From: Dolomedes plantarius
Lineage: Eukaryota; Arthropoda; Arachnida; Araneae; Dolomedidae
NCBI GenBank assembly: GCA_907164885.2
Contig: OU015500.1
Span: 56,248,159 to 56,312,158 of the forward strand
Reading direction: 5' to 3'
DNA: 64,000 nucleotides
Positions 36,321 through 49,660 of this stretch are shown piece after piece (position 1 is the first letter of the stretch; every line of letters begins with the position of its first letter). The notes beneath the pieces were generated by a model. The model was not told the DNA's origin, did no database searches, and saw only the letters and a list, made by a program, of their open reading frames with translations. The position numbers were made by a program, and so were the translations under genes.

Positions 36321-37440
36321 GATCCGCGGCCGTCGACTCCAAGTCACTCCAGATAGTGAGAACATGAAAATTAGTAGTTAGACTATTAGGATGAAGCTGG
36401 CTCGAAAATCCCAAATTTTTATGTTGAATTGTACAATTGAAAGACATAATAGTATGAAAAATGGCGCAATTTTAAAAACAAATAGCTGGAGTAAAATAAA
36501 AATGGAAACGTACACTTAAATGAAAACATTAACAACAACAGATGTAAAGATGTTCAAAATACAAATACAAGTAGAAAATTGTGCATGTCTCAGCCCCTGA
36601 CATGTGTCACAGTCTGAAAGTGTTCAGAGTCCTGGAAGGGTACAGTTTAACTAGTTGAAAAACACAAAGTAATTAGTATTCACAGTCTTAGTCGTTGAAT
36701 AATGTTTAGTTCTTTTAAAGATCTCTTGGGATGTAGTCACTTTTTTAGAAAAATAATGTTCTTCGTTGTTTATTATTATTACGTTTGACATTAGTCATTG
36801 ACTTTGAGCAAAACACTATATGTATTTTATTTTTTTTCTCTAGATCATGTACACAAAAATATTAAAATTATTCTTTCAGCAATTAGTAGAATAAAGTTAC
36901 CAAATGCTGTCAAAATTAACTTTCAACATCAATTCCAAATGTCTGGTACATGATGTTGCAAAAATTCGAACAAAAATACAAATTCCAACAATTGACACTG
37001 ACATTCAACTGTTGTGGAAAAAATCAATACAAACATAAATTTGAGGTATGTGACCTGTTGTGAGTACATCCTCATGAGCGTTTACCAAAGGGAAGGTGCT
37101 TCCCACCTGAAACTCAAGTTGAGCAAACTGCACAAAATGAAAAGGGGCAGGCAAGTTTCTCAAACATGAGATGGAAAAGCACCTGTTCAAAGGGAACATT
37201 TGAAAAATGCGAAGAGACAGGGAGGACAGTGAGTGTGAAACCCAGTATAAAAATCAATAATATTTATCTAGTACATAGTATTTTTGATATAAAATGTAGT
37301 AAGCTTCAAAAAGTAAAAAACAAATATGTGAGTTTCACTTACACTCACGGGGTTTCTTCGAAATTAACTAGGATGGCGATAGGACAGGAATGCTAAAATA
37401 GAAAGATTAAGGATAGCTGAATGATTTACATATTGGTGAT
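36321..37440 (-). other. Gypsy 3' untranslated interior
   Basis: About 1.1 kb between the end of integrase and the polypurine tract. No envelope-like or other domain is recognised in either strand. Confidence 0.6.
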
Positions 37441-40400
37441 TTATTCGTGGTGTAGTTTGAACTTCTCAGGTGAATAGTAAAATCTCAATTTTGATGAATG
37501 TACAATTTCAGTGGGTTTTTTCGTGTGGTAATTTTCTTTATCAATTTCATAATTAACTTCAGATAATTTTTTAATAATCTGGTAAGGTCCTGAATAAGGA
37601 GAGGTCAACTTTCTAGTGCTTGGGTATTCGAATTCCTTACATATTACTAAGTCTCCAGGTTGAAATTTAGATTCTTCAAACATAGTAAGTATCATATCTC
37701 GTCTTATTTTTCTGGTGGTATTCAAGAGTTCTGGTTTATAGCTAAAGTACTTGCTCCATTAAGTGGAGGATAAATATTTTAGTCAATTAGAGAATCAAAC
37801 GGAAGTTTGCCAAGTAATAAGTAGGCAAGGGTGAACTTAGTTACAGTATGAGGTGAGATGTTATATTCAGTAACAACTTGCTCTAGCACTTTTGTCCACG
37901 GAGCCTTTTTAGAAGTAGCATTTACCTTACATTTTAGGCCGTTTACAAGGGATTGATTTATCCTCTCCACTTTTCCGTTGGTCTGGGGATGATGAGAATA
38001 AGTCAAAAGTTGTTTCACATTATGGTTTTTAAGATATTTTTTGTATCTGGATGACGTAAAAGTTGCGGATCTATCGCTAAACACTTTCTCTGGAATTTGC
38101 ACATAAACATTTGACTTAGACAATTTGCATACGTTTCTGAAGTTACGCTCTTTGAGGGAAATGCCCATACATATCGGGTTGCATGATCAATCACTATATG
38201 CAAGTATTTTTTGGTTCAAGTGTAACAATTAAACACTCCTATTGTATCAATAGATAAACATTCAAAAGGTTGGTCAGTTGAGGGCACTTCTTGCAGGAGT
38301 CCAAATCGTTTCTGTTTTTTCTTTTTATTTAACTGGAAAGTATGACAATGTTTCACGAAATTTCCTATATTTTCAATAATATGGGGCCAATAATATTGAG
38401 GGGTAGTTAAATTTAGCATAATTTGAACTCCTGGATGTCCAAAATTTTCATGGGTATTAGTTAACAATTTTAATCTTAAAGATTTAGGTACTACAATTTT
38501 ACAAAAGTTCTTTTTCTTAATTACCATCGTGTCATTAATTTCTTTATAATTTTTACCACACACATTGTCAATTTTTTGTTGTTGAATTATTTCATTCGTA
38601 TCTAGTAAATGTACACAGTGTTGGAGATGTTGAGAAACGGGATGTCTTGAAAGCATATCCACCTCAATGTTGGTAGAAACCTTCTGATATCTAATTTCGT
38701 AATCATACATGCTTAATTTAAGGGACCAGCGGAATAACCTACCCTTTAAATTTTTAACAGTTTTTAACCAAAAAAGTGTCGCATGATCAGTATGTATGAC
38801 AAATTTTTGCACATGGAGATAATAATGAAATTTGTCTAATGCGTCAACAATGCCTAAACATTCCAATGATGTAATTGCATAATTCTTTTCATAATCTCTT
38901 AAAGTTCTCGAATGGTATGATACAGGGTGAAGAATATTATTTTCATCTGGTTGCTTCAAAACAGCTCCAACAGTAGTCTGGGAGGCATCAACATATAGGT
39001 GGCATGGTTTACTAGAATCGTATAACTGTAACACTGGTTTTGATATTAAGATTTCTTTCAACTCATCAAAAGCTTGTTGACATGTTTCATCCCAATGCCA
39101 CACAACATTCTTTTTCAGTAATCTATTAAGATGAGCTCAAATTTTGGCATAGTTGGGAATGAATCGGTGATAAACATTTACACTAGCGAGAACTCTTTGT
39201 AAATCTTTGGTATTATTAGGATATTTCAATTTTTTAATAGTTTCAGTATTATGATTATCAGGAATTACTTTGCCATTTTTTACTTCATAACATAGAAATT
39301 TTATCTGACTTTAGCAAACACACATTTCCCTTGGTTTAATTTCATATTTTCTCTTTTAAGCACTTAAAATAATATACTGAAATATTCCAAATGTTCTTTA
39401 GCAGAAGAAGAATAGACAATTATGTCATCAAAGTAGTTACATGCAAAATCAATTTTGTTTTTTGCTAAAATTCGCCTAATGGTTCTGTTAAAAATGGCTG
39501 GAGCATTTTTTAGCCCAAAGGGGAGCCTTAGCCACTCGAATAACCCAAAGTTTGTTCAGAAAGCCAGCTTTTTAGTATCTGCGGGGTGAATGGGAATATG
39601 CCAGAAACCAGATCTGAGGTCAAGGGTAGAAAAAATTTTGCCGTTACTCAATTTGCCTAATAAAGTATCAATTCTGGGCAATAGTTCTGCATCTGTTTTA
39701 GTAAGGGAATTTAATTTTCGATAATAATCAATGCACAATCTCGTTTTCTTACCCTCCTCACGTTTGAGTACCAAGCACACAGGTGAACTGTATGGGCTGC
39801 AATTTTCCTTAATTATACCTGCTTTCAACAATTGATCAATTTGTGATTTAATTTCCTCCTCTTCCTTAGGGGAAGTTCTATAGGGTCTTAGAGAAACAGG
39901 TAAGTTAGATGTTAAATTAATTCTTTGGGGTTCAATATTAATACAACCAACATCGTATTTACTTTTGGAAAATACAGATGATCTTTTAATTAACAAGTTT
40001 TCTAAATTATTTTCTTTTCGACTAAGATTCTGAGAAACAACATTGTTTACAGACTCAACAGTTTTAGGTATGGTATCATATAGAATTATATTCTCACTAT
40101 CATTTTCATAGTTATTTTTTACAAAATGCTCAGGTTGAGGGCTGGACTTATTTTGGCAATAGAACAGTTCACCTTGGAATCGAATATGAAGTGACATATT
40201 TGCTTTTGGCATATTACATTCATAATTAATTAATACAGATTTTTGTTTTACCTTTATGTTTTTACAATCAATATCAATTTCATAAATTTTACATTCATTT
40301 AGACCTAATATTATATAATCCAAGTTATTGTCAATAACATATAACACAATATCTCTGATAATTTGGCCAATTTTCCTCTTAACCTTACATATTTTGATCA

Positions 40401-40563
40401 TTACAATATGGCCTTGTGTTTGTACAACTTTTATACCTCTTACTCTGGTTATTTTCAAATTTAACTGTCGAGCAGTTCTGGTGGATATCACTGACAGAGT
40501 TGCGCCACTGTTCATTACACAGTCTACATATTTATTGCTTGACAAATAACCCGACACCTTCAA
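37441..40563 (-). pseudogene. Gypsy pol: protease, RT, RNase H, integrase, broken
   Basis: Block 40563-39556 (335 codons) begins with the protease, where the active-site Asp-Ser/Thr-Gly-Ala is read as NSGA (residues 18-21). Reverse transcriptase follows, with RLCIDYYRKLN and STLDLRSGFWHIPI (catalytic Asp 315). A frameshift leads to YFDDIIVYS near 39430. Block 39103-38216 has RNase H (LYVDASQTTVGAVL) and the integrase zinc finger (HENFGH at 218-223, then HCHTF where CxxC is expected, so one Cys is lost), and the first integrase Asp in LSIDTIG (residue 286). Block 38168-37779 has the second Asp (FSDRSATF) and Glu (NGKVERIN) with 35 residues between. Block 37725-37441 holds the GPY-type C-terminal domain (YSGPYQIIKKL). 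Confidence 0.93.
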
Positions 40564-40619
40564 TAGTCAGGAATTAGGAGTATTCTCTGAGGGTGGTTCA
40601 ATTACAAGGGGTGAAGTCC

Positions 40620-41503
40620 TTTCATTATCAGCTCTTTCCATTCTAAATGGGCAAATTTAATGCTAACGAAAAGCATTTGAAATACCTCTCTCTGTACACA
40701 TTCTACATGAAGTGGGAGACAAAGTGGGTGAGTTATCATAATTATGATGGCTAGAAAATCTAGGGTTAATGCTCCGATAGTTAGGATTAGATGGTGTTTG
40801 GTATCGATAGAAATTATGAGGTCTCTGGTAAGTATTTTGCCTCGGGGCATAAGTTCTAACATCATTTGTATATCTTGGTACATCTGACCTATTCCAAGTT
40901 TGGGAATCATTCCTAAAGTAATCATTTCTGTTTTGAATTTGGGGAGTTATAACAAAGGGAGTTGCATATCTGGGCGAGTCATTACTAGGTTGTGGATTCT
41001 CTCTTATTTTTACCAGTCTGTGAGCTTGGTTAAGCCAAGCAACTGGGTCAGCAGGGGAACTAATGGTCATTAATGATTTTAGTTCTCTGGGGAGGCCATC
41101 AGTTAAACCCTCCATGATCATTTCACTTCTTAAATTTAACTTTTTCCCAATTTCTAATATCATCATTGTTTTCATTAAATTTTAACCCTGCAAAATCACT
41201 AAAGGTAGTTAAGGTAGGAGTGAAAAAATGCTCTTTTAACACAGTTACTAATTCTGTAAAATTATTAACTTGATAACAATTTTGAATATAAACATTAAGT
41301 GCCTTTCCCTTTACAAATCGTGAAAAATGTTTTAGTTTCCAATCATCATCTTTGTTTCCTTCGATACATTTTTTGTTGAAGTAGGATAACTATGAATCTA
41401 TATCTATAGTGCCATGTTCAAAAGGCACAATGTTAATTTAATTTTCAACATTCGAAACACTAAAAGAGTCATCACAATGAACTTGTACTTTGGCAGTGTT
41501 CAT
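40620..41503 (-). pseudogene. Gypsy gag, broken
   Basis: A start at 41503 reads NTAKVQVHCDDSFSVSNVEN, then a stop. The following sequence gives HFSRFVKGKALNVYIQNCYQ and TELVTVLKEHFFTPT, the helical capsid-like region with the long hydrophobic repeat typical of gag. Block 41175-40663 continues with PADPVAWLNQAHRLVKIREN, then a Pro/Asn/Arg/Tyr-rich linker. It ends with CRMCTERGISNAF, the start of a CCHC zinc knuckle that is completed only after a frame change. Gag would form the particle and bind RNA. At least two interruptions are present. Distance to the protease block (about 60 bp) fits the usual gag-pol arrangement. Confidence 0.8.
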
Positions 41504-41894
41504 CTTGCTTCACTTATATTAGAAATTACAAAAAAAATAATATAATAACTGACCTGCTTAAAGCACCAACTTTTGTGGTATAAAATAAAATACTAAATAA
41601 GAACTTTTTTTAATGTAAAGCACTCTGATGGTAACTTGAAAATTTGTTTTTATGAGCTTCCTTGATTTCAAAGCAGCGTTCGGCGTTCACTTTGAAATCG
41701 TAATTATTTTCTTGAAATTGAAGATTTTGATGACTGTCGCTCACATATAAAAACTTGAATCACTTCTTGGAGGCCAAGTTGAATCGGATGCTGCAGCACT
41801 GGTACCATACACAAAGATGGCGTAGTCCGAGACGGGAAAAAAACTTGTTCCATTTGCAGTCGCATTTTTAAAGTCCAGATCCTGTCGAGCTCTC
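41504..41894 (-). other. Gypsy 5' leader including the primer-binding region
   Basis: Non-coding DNA between the 5' LTR and gag. The minus-strand sequence directly after the LTR is GAGAGCTCGACAGGATCTG; a tRNA primer match would be expected here, but I cannot name the tRNA. Confidence 0.5.
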
Positions 41895-42201
41895 TGGAAT
41901 GTCCGGATGGACATCTCATGAAATTGTATCTTGCATCGTGGCCGGAAAATAATATAATCATCTTCGGGAACAAACTAATTTATTAAACAGTAAAACAACA
42001 CATCTTACTCGCTTCGAATCAGGCCAGCGTCTCCCGCAAAAAGCGCCAAAATAGAATTAGGTCAGACAGGTTGCCAGAATTGGCGGAGGAAGTTAGTATG
42101 TGGAAAGGCGAAGCGTTTACGCCAAGACAAGAAGGACGGGTTACCATGACAGAGATGAAGCACAGAATGGGCGATTATAGGTAGTTAGTAATATTATCAC
42201 A
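41895..42201 (-). repeat. Gypsy 5' LTR
   Basis: Minus strand TGTGATAATATTACTAACTA to GGACATTCCA. It should hold the promoter in the intact family; I see no clear TATA box. Confidence 0.95.
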
Positions 42202-42215
42202 TATATGTACATGTA

Positions 42216-42221
<6 letters not shown>

Positions 42222-42294
<73 letters not shown>
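42222..42294. repeat. (TA)n-(TG)n microsatellite
   Basis: About 31 bp of TA then 42 bp of TG, directly outside the Gypsy 5' LTR. Confidence 0.95.
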
Positions 42295-42297
<3 letters not shown>

Positions 42298-42944
42298 GTA
42301 TCCAAAAAAAAGGGATTGAAGTTTCGTACTGGTAGTCGTAGCTGGCATCAAGAACGAGTGGCTGGCACAGCGAATAAATTTAAGTTCACCACCAGAAAGG
42401 AAGGAAGAGGCGATCTCAGTTCAATTTAATTTTTACTTTTCAGGATTTTCCGTGCAGTGTCATACAGTTACACACCATCGTTGTTGGACATTAATTCGTA
42501 CATTATGGTCTATTCCGGCCTCTGTCGGGATAGGCATTTACAGGACTATCATACTTGAGAACAGGCATAATGCTGCCGGAAAAGCACATGAAAATATATA
42601 AAAACCGCAGTCCAATTTACGACATGTTTCCAGAACAGAGACAGATACCCAAAGACTCGCGAAAACCCTAGTTGTATGTCCTTGAGTACAGGCGCGCTGA
42701 ACTTTAATTGGTTAAAAACTGACACGTGATTAAGTCGCGTAATATGAGGTGATCGTCTCGCGATGCTCGTTATATAATGCTTATATGATGGTCCGGGCAT
42801 GCAACAGCTTTAGGGGAAAAATAGATTTAAATTGGTTGAATTTAGGTCGCAATCCAAGGCTAAGGGGACGTATTCTGTTGCAATAAGTTAAACGAACTTG
42901 GAAAAAGCATGTTAGGAGCATTTAAAAGGATTAAAACTTGTTTC
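42295..42944. other. Unassigned DNA
   Basis: No gene recognised. Open frames of 74 and 83 codons lack recognisable domains. Confidence 0.45.
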
Positions 42945-42964
42945 ATATATATATATATATGCTT

Positions 42965-43034
<70 letters not shown>
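42945..43034. repeat. Composite microsatellite (TA)-(CA)-(TA)-(TG)
   Basis: TA 42945-42960, CA 42965-42982, TA 42983-43008, TG 43009-43034. The CA-TA-TG part is self-complementary around about 42996 and could extrude as a cruciform. Confidence 0.9.
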
Positions 43035-43037
<3 letters not shown>

Positions 43038-46000
43038 TAAGTTTGTTTGTTTGTATATATGCATATGCATTTTCTAATGCTGTGTTCCTAATATGATTTT
43101 AAAAGCACAATAAGCGTTATGTCCACTTTCAGAAACATTCCAGTAATCGTTTAGACCTACTGAAATATCTTGCTATTTCTATTACAAAAAGGAAAGTGAA
43201 AAACCGTAACGATAAAGGAGGTACTAAAACTAATGAAACTAAAATGTGTATTGTGCGTAATTACTAGAAGAAAAAATACTTTTAACAATTTTGTGAGCTA
43301 TTTAAATCTCAAAATTTGAGCTTAGAGTTTCTTTAGAAACCATCATTTTCATTGTGAAGTGATTGTGAAGTTTTCGCTCAAAGTTGTCAGTTTTTTTCCC
43401 AAAAAACTACACTGTTGTTATTTTTTGCAACCCAAAATTCTGTCTAACTCAATTCTATAAATGAATCTGAACTTCACCTTCTCTTTCTTTGCGATTGCAT
43501 TGTTTATTTATTATTAATTTCATAGAACTGGCTTCAAAGGTATCAGGAAGATAGCCGGAAATTCCGATTTAATGTAAATGAACGTAACTATTCTGTTCTG
43601 TACATCGCGTTTCATCTCCTCCAACACCGATCATTATCGTAATGAACTCATTCTCCAGAATAACGCATTTGAATATCTTGCACTTAGGGAAGATTTGCAA
43701 ATCACTTGTTGCCACTGTTACTGAAACAATTTAGAAAGCTATGTATGCAAGATAAAATATCCCACGCTCTGTTATTCTCGCACATTCGTTTACCAACGCT
43801 TGAAAGATTATTTTTTTGATTAAATTATATATTACTTCTTTTAAGCGTTTGTAATTTTAACTCTTAAAGGGAATATTACTAAACATTTTGCTTTCAGCTA
43901 ATAAGATTCAGGTATAACAGCAACTATATTCAAAGATTGAGAAATTAAATTTTGTTTATTTATCCTCTTTCTACTTAAGAGACATACGATCTACATAGTA
44001 AAATTGAAATATCTCATAAGAAGATGCATATGACAGATAAAGCTAAAACTATTTCCAGTTTATATATGTTATGCAATATTTATCAACACAAAATAAAGTG
44101 GGTGAGTTTTAGAACGGACTTTCAAGATTGTGCTAATGTACTGTTGATTATATGTGCGTTTTCTTCTAGATAAAAATAATAATATTTTAAATAAGACCAC
44201 TATTGTGCGAAAGCATGTGAAAAGATCTCCTGATATAGATTTTTGGTTAGATAAAAAACCTTCATATAAAACTCTTCATGCAGTATGTAAATTTTGGACA
44301 AAAATAAAATGCAATATTCAAGAGTTGTAGAAGTCTATCTAGTTGAATATATCTACAGAAATTTATCCAAGTTAATTTGCAAAGTTTTATACAGTGAATA
44401 TTTGAATAGCTGTTGTCTTATGGATGTTTTCACATTTACATCGAACTCGGAATCCAAATTTGAATGAATTTCCATTCTTACAAACAAACAAAGCCTTTCC
44501 CGTTCGTTAAAACAAAATCAGCACTAGTCTTTTGGTACTTCAATTTATAGTAATGTGATTACTTGTGTTAAATGCTTTTACCTAATTCAAATTATTTATT
44601 GGTCAAATAAAGGTTTGATGTGTTGTATATTTCAGCAAACTGGGAGTGGGATTATGATGCTCTCTTACTCACAAAAAACAATTCAATTGATGATGAATAA
44701 GTACCGATACGATCCCAATTATTAATTACTCTTCGATTTTTCTAACCTACTATTTTACGTCACTTTTTCCTTGGCCATATTTCCGTTTTTGTAAACACAC
44801 TCATAATTTGTAAATAGCAATAGAAAAAAGCAGTCTTCGAACCTGAATTTTTTACGCTAGGCGAATAATTCGAGTAGCGTCTGCCATTTTTTAATACAGC
44901 AGATGATTTTTTGTAATCAGTAAAATTCAAAGCTGTTCAGACATCAGCTGAGTACTGCTGATGTAGAGATATGGATAATTCGAGTGAGGGATTTATTGCA
45001 TGTTTAGATAAATGAGTAAAGTGTTTAAATAAAACCTGATTATTCATCAAATATTGTACTTTATTTATTTGGGTACTCCTGTAAGGATTCATGTAGGGAA
45101 CTCCTGTAAATTAAGGTAATCATCTTAATTTGCAGGATTTACCTATGAATATTTTAGATCTCTATGAGCACGTTCCTTACGAATGAGTTAATAAATTAAT
45201 ATAATATTGCGAATGGGTTATTATGAGTTCCCTATGAAAATGTCTCAATTCTCTGGAGATGCTTGATCTCTATTAAGAAAGCAAATTTAATATTATATTA
45301 AAGTTTAGTACGATTTTGATGCCCATAAATTGCCCTGACATACTTCATTTGACATGAGAACCATTTTTCCAGATATTAAAGTATTACATTTTTGAAATTC
45401 ATAGTTTCAATTCTAAAAAGATATATAAATCATATAATTCTAAAAAATCCTTCCTAATATATAATTTAAATACGCTAAAATTAAATCATGTTTGTGCATT
45501 GACGGCAACACCCAAATATACTATATTATGTAATAATAAAATGCCTTTCAAAACGCATATATGACATGGAATATCAAATTTCCACTTAGTTGTATTTTTA
45601 GCTTCAAATATCGTCTATTCTCAAAACATCTGAAGCGGTAACTGTCAGCGTGATGGATGGGTTAGAAGGCATGGAAAAGATGGAGATAAGATTAGGCATG
45701 CATCGGATAAAGGGTAAAAGAGTTTCATTACAAGCTATCGCGGAAGAAGGAGTGATTTCTTTTTCTTATCTGTCGTTTAGAGAAAGAAAGAAATTCATCG
45801 TAATTAATAAAAATATTTAACCTCAAACTAAGTAAATTTTATCTGATGATTAGAAAAAAATGCATTTATTTTGTGAAATGCTTTTTTTTCATGATTTTTA
45901 AGGCATCATTTTTTTATATATTTTTACTTTCATTTATTTGTGGATGTAAAATCTTTAGTCAAAATTTCTTTTAACGTATTTAAATTGCAACCAAAGATTT

Positions 46001-47343
46001 TAATAAAAAATCTTATTTAAGCATGAAAAATTTAAAATGTATCATGATATTTCCAAAAAATTATATTTAACAATTAGTTTTATTTTAATACATTGTAATT
46101 GAGAATAAACAATTATTACCAATTTTTCTTCAGTTTGCTTATTTATGCCGGTAATAAAATTGTCCTTGAAATTCTGTGTTTAAAAAAAAATTAAAGTAAC
46201 TCAAAATTAGATGCCGAGCCCTTTAATGGTTTCATTGTATTATTTTACTTCCTTTTACTTAATAAATTAATAAATAAATATTTAAATAAATTAATAAATT
46301 TACTCAATTTCTTGTGATGACTAAAAATTAGTCATTACTAATAAATCTCTCACATATGCAATGTTTGTGAATTTTTAAATTTAAATTCTCTATAAATAGC
46401 AAATTATAAAACAAATTATACAAGGAAGTTTTTGAAGAAGCCAATTAATTATTGTTGATTAGTTTATTATGTAATTTATATTACGGCAATATTTTTGATA
46501 AAATTATGTTGTCCTATAGTCATGAAAATTTCATGCGAAATCCATTTGTTTGTTTATTTTTTTACATTAAAAACTACTTTCCATGGAATTTGTAAATAAC
46601 ATTAGAGACTGATTAACATTATTAAACTGATGTTAAGGACATTTGGCTTTCAAAGAATTTCTATAAGGTAAAAACTTTGCTGATTTGGCACTTAAGAAAA
46701 TTTTCTAACAATTCACACAAGTATTTTCCTACCTTCTTCTTTTTCACCATCTTTACTGTCTCAAAAGGAAATTTCAACATTATTGGATTTATTCAGTACT
46801 TTTAATACTTTTAATAAGTTTAGTTATGTTTTCTCGGATGCATTTAATAAATAAATACTTCAAAGGAATATTGCTGTGAACGGGTTTTATAGTACCAATG
46901 AAATTATAAAAAATGTCATAATAGTTTTCCTGAATTTCATATGCAATATAGTTTAGTTTGATATGCAATATAATAGTTACCATATAAATACTATAATATT
47001 TTCTAATATGTTTCAGTATGCGTTCTGGGTATGCCCAAATTATTTTCTGTGATATTAAATATATTTAAAAAAATTTTCTTCGCGTCTTAACTATATTTCG
47101 TATTTAAAATGGAAACTTATTTTATTTAGTATTTTCCGTGAAAGAAAGTTGAAAAAAAATAAATCATAAAATATTGATTTCTGGGAAATTGTAATTTTTC
47201 ACAAAATGCATATTTTATAAATTTTCTTACTATAGTTTGAAATAACCACACAGCCTAATTCTTTATTTATAAACGTAGTTTTATGTTCAGTAAATAACGC
47301 AAATAAACGACTAAGGGGAATTATTAGCATACACAGTTGTTCT
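43035..47343. other. 4.3 kb of unassigned AT-rich DNA
   Basis: No gene, transposon terminus or long repeat recognised. A small imperfect hairpin lies at 45108-45140 (CCTGTAAATTAAG and CTTAATTTGCAGG), and TAAATAAA-type low complexity at 46260-46300. Confidence 0.5.
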
Positions 47344-47562
47344 TTTGTGATAAGTTGGTTGGTTAGGGTTTAATGGCACGAGGTTCAAAATAAGACATAA
47401 AGCACCAAATCCTGGACTAGAGCCGAAAAAAGAATATATATGAAAGAGACAGGCTTGAACCAACATAGGAGATTACAAACATAAAGCCAACTCTTTTTGA
47501 TGATATAAAGACGGTGTAAAAGTGAAAAGATTTACATAAAAAAGGAGTTAACAACAATGATA
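47344..47562 (+). repeat. GGTTGGTT-type dispersed repeat, copy 2, left of a MITE
   Basis: Begins TTGGTTGGTTAGGGTTTAAT and GGCACGAGGTTCAAAATAAG, the same word order as copies at 9508 and 48465. It is interrupted at 47563 by the 580-bp MITE and probably resumes after 48144. Confidence 0.5.
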
Positions 47563-48142
47563 GGGTGGGTGTCCCAAATATCACCCCTGTGCCTAATATC
47601 GCCTACTCGTGTTTCTAAAGTATGATTCGCGCTATGAGAAAATGCAGTAACTTCTTAGTTCTGGGTTTGTACTAACAGCGGCGATAGCAACAACGCTCTT
47701 ATCACTCATAACAGAAACTATATGGCGTCTGAAGTTGTTTTAGCTGTTGTCTTCGTAAACTTTGGCTCCAAAGATCAGAATCCAGTGAATGACCAGGTAA
47801 GTACATCCAAATTCTAATTTTGCTTATACCATTTAAAGTGCATTAAACAGAGTCTTTGCTAGCAACGCCTTTTAACAGATGCTCCTAATTTCGCCTGGTA
47901 GGCGCTAAGAGGAACAAAGGTAGACAATATTAGGAACGGATCTGGAGTTCACTGGAAATTTCAATTTTTCTAATTTAGCTACATAACTTAAACTGACACT
48001 GGTTTTGGAGCTGGTTGATCTCAGGATACCAACATAAATAGTTCTTAGGAATGTTCTTTGAGTTTCCAGTCTAATCAGAAACTAAAAAGTAGATGAAATT
48101 TCGAAAAAAAGTTAGAGTAGTCGATATTTGGGACACCTACCC
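47563..48142. mobile_element. 580-bp MITE with GGGTGGGTGTCCCAAATATC tips
   Basis: The left tip GGGTGGGTGTCCCAAATATC and right tip GATATTTGGGACACCTACCC are inverted, flanked by TA at 47561-47562 and 48143-48144. A further inner pair involves CCTAATATCGCC and CCTAATTTCGCC (same direction, 47593 and 47882). No coding capacity. TA flanks suggest a Tc1/mariner/pogo-type source. Confidence 0.75.
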
Positions 48143-48177
48143 TACATAGAGATTATAAAAACGATTTATAAAATTGA

Positions 48178-48310
48178 TGAAAAAGGTGATATATCAGGGT
48201 GATAAAAACTATGACTATAAAGGTAATAAAAACTATGATTATAAAGGTGATAAAAAAGATGATTATAAAGTTGATAAAACGACGATTATAAAGGTGATAA
48301 AAAGGTTGAA
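48178..48310 (+). repeat. Minisatellite, unit about 24-27 bp
   Basis: Around five imperfect units of the type AAAGGTGATAAAAACTATGA plus TTAT. Confidence 0.75.
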
Positions 48311-48464
48311 TGGCATGAACAGTAATATATAAAAAGGTAAAAATAATAAAATTTTAAGAGCTAAATCAATGACTGAAGCACAGACTGCATAGAGAACCAG
48401 TATAGGACAGAAATGCAAAGACAGACGGGTGGGGAGGCTCCTCCAGCATTTCAGACAGGTTAGG

Positions 48465-48620
48465 TGATGGTTGGTTGGTTGGTTGATTGGGATTTAATGG
48501 CGTAATGTCCAGAAATGGTAAGCTGTGCCAAACACGTAACAAGATAAGTGTTACAGTATATAAATAAAAATTCCATGCATAACAAAAGCCAGCGGATTAA
48601 AAAGAGGCAAAGGCAATGAA
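48465..48620 (+). repeat. GGTTGGTT-type dispersed repeat, copy 3
   Basis: TTGGTTGGTTGGTTGATTGG, then GATTTAATGGCGTAATGTCC and AAGCTGTGCCAAACACG, closely matching the order in copy 1 at 9508. Confidence 0.6.
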
Positions 48621-49660
48621 GGTAGAATCTGTCACATTTAAAAGGATAAAACCAGTTATATGTAACCAGTCATATGTAATATGTATAAAAGGATTTGTGA
48701 TAAGTAACCGAGAACTTTATATATCAATTAAATCTTTTGAGTACATATATGAAAGTCATAAATTTTCTGGATGTACTGATAACTTTTTATTGTCTAATTT
48801 GAAAATAATTTCAAATGCAATCTTAAAAGACTTATTGTATATGCTAATATTTTTCTATGAATAATCGCAAATTAAACTCTATCGTGCATTTCAGCCAAAG
48901 AAAGAGTTCATTTTTTAGTTATTTATAATTAATAAATTTAGGACTTTCTGGTCTCCGAGTTGCTTTATTCGATTTGGTACTATATTTAAAATTATACGTT
49001 ATACGTTATTGACGTACCATAATTAATATTCGGGTAATGCGATTTTGAGTTTAATTGTCACTGGGATATAATATCCTTAAATTAGAAACTGATGCGCTTC
49101 AAATAAATCGAAGTATAACTGTAAACGCTCATTCGATATTTATAAAAGTATATTCACGTTATTGAGGACACATGGCAATTAACTCACTAAATTTTAGAAT
49201 TATGATTGTTCTTAGACAGCTTGATAAGATGATATAAGCGATATCTTCGGTGCTTTATTGAGATATTAAGAGATTGATTAAATTCTGATATTGATATATT
49301 GCATTTCCAGTAAGCCTTGCTTCATTCAAACTTCCATTTGGTATTTAATAATTTATGTGGTTGACAGAAACGCTAAGATTCGAATGGAAATATCAAAAGG
49401 AATTGATAGAAATCTCATTATAAAGATAAAGTTATTTAACTTAATATGTGCACGAGTCTTAATGCGCGTGTAATAAAGTGCCTAGCTATTAAAACATAGG
49501 ACAACCAACTCCTTAAGAGTATTTTGCATTGTAATTAAATGAGGGTTATTATTTCGCATAGCAGTATTCATCAAAAGTGATTCTCTTTAAGTTTGAATAA
49601 AATGAGAAGCGTTTGTCAGTAAAAGCATTTTGCTGTTGTTGTTGTTTCTACTTTCCCCTG
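48621..49660. other. Unassigned AT-rich DNA
   Basis: Open frames of 82 and 60 codons occur, but with no recognisable domain, and no repeat structure is seen. Confidence 0.45.

Larger units (their letters stand above)
35984..42201 (-). mobile_element. Ty3/Gypsy LTR retrotransposon, full length but inactive
   Basis: Two 307-bp LTRs (35984-36290 and 41895-42201) bound a minus-strand gag and a pol in the order protease, reverse transcriptase, RNase H, integrase, which defines Ty3/Gypsy. No envelope-like frame is seen. The LTRs differ at about 11 positions by eye, so the insertion is moderately old. It sits between TA tracts, which hides any 4-5-bp target duplication. A polypurine tract adjoins the 3' LTR. 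Frameshifts, stops and altered catalytic residues in gag and pol make it non-autonomous. Confidence 0.95.
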
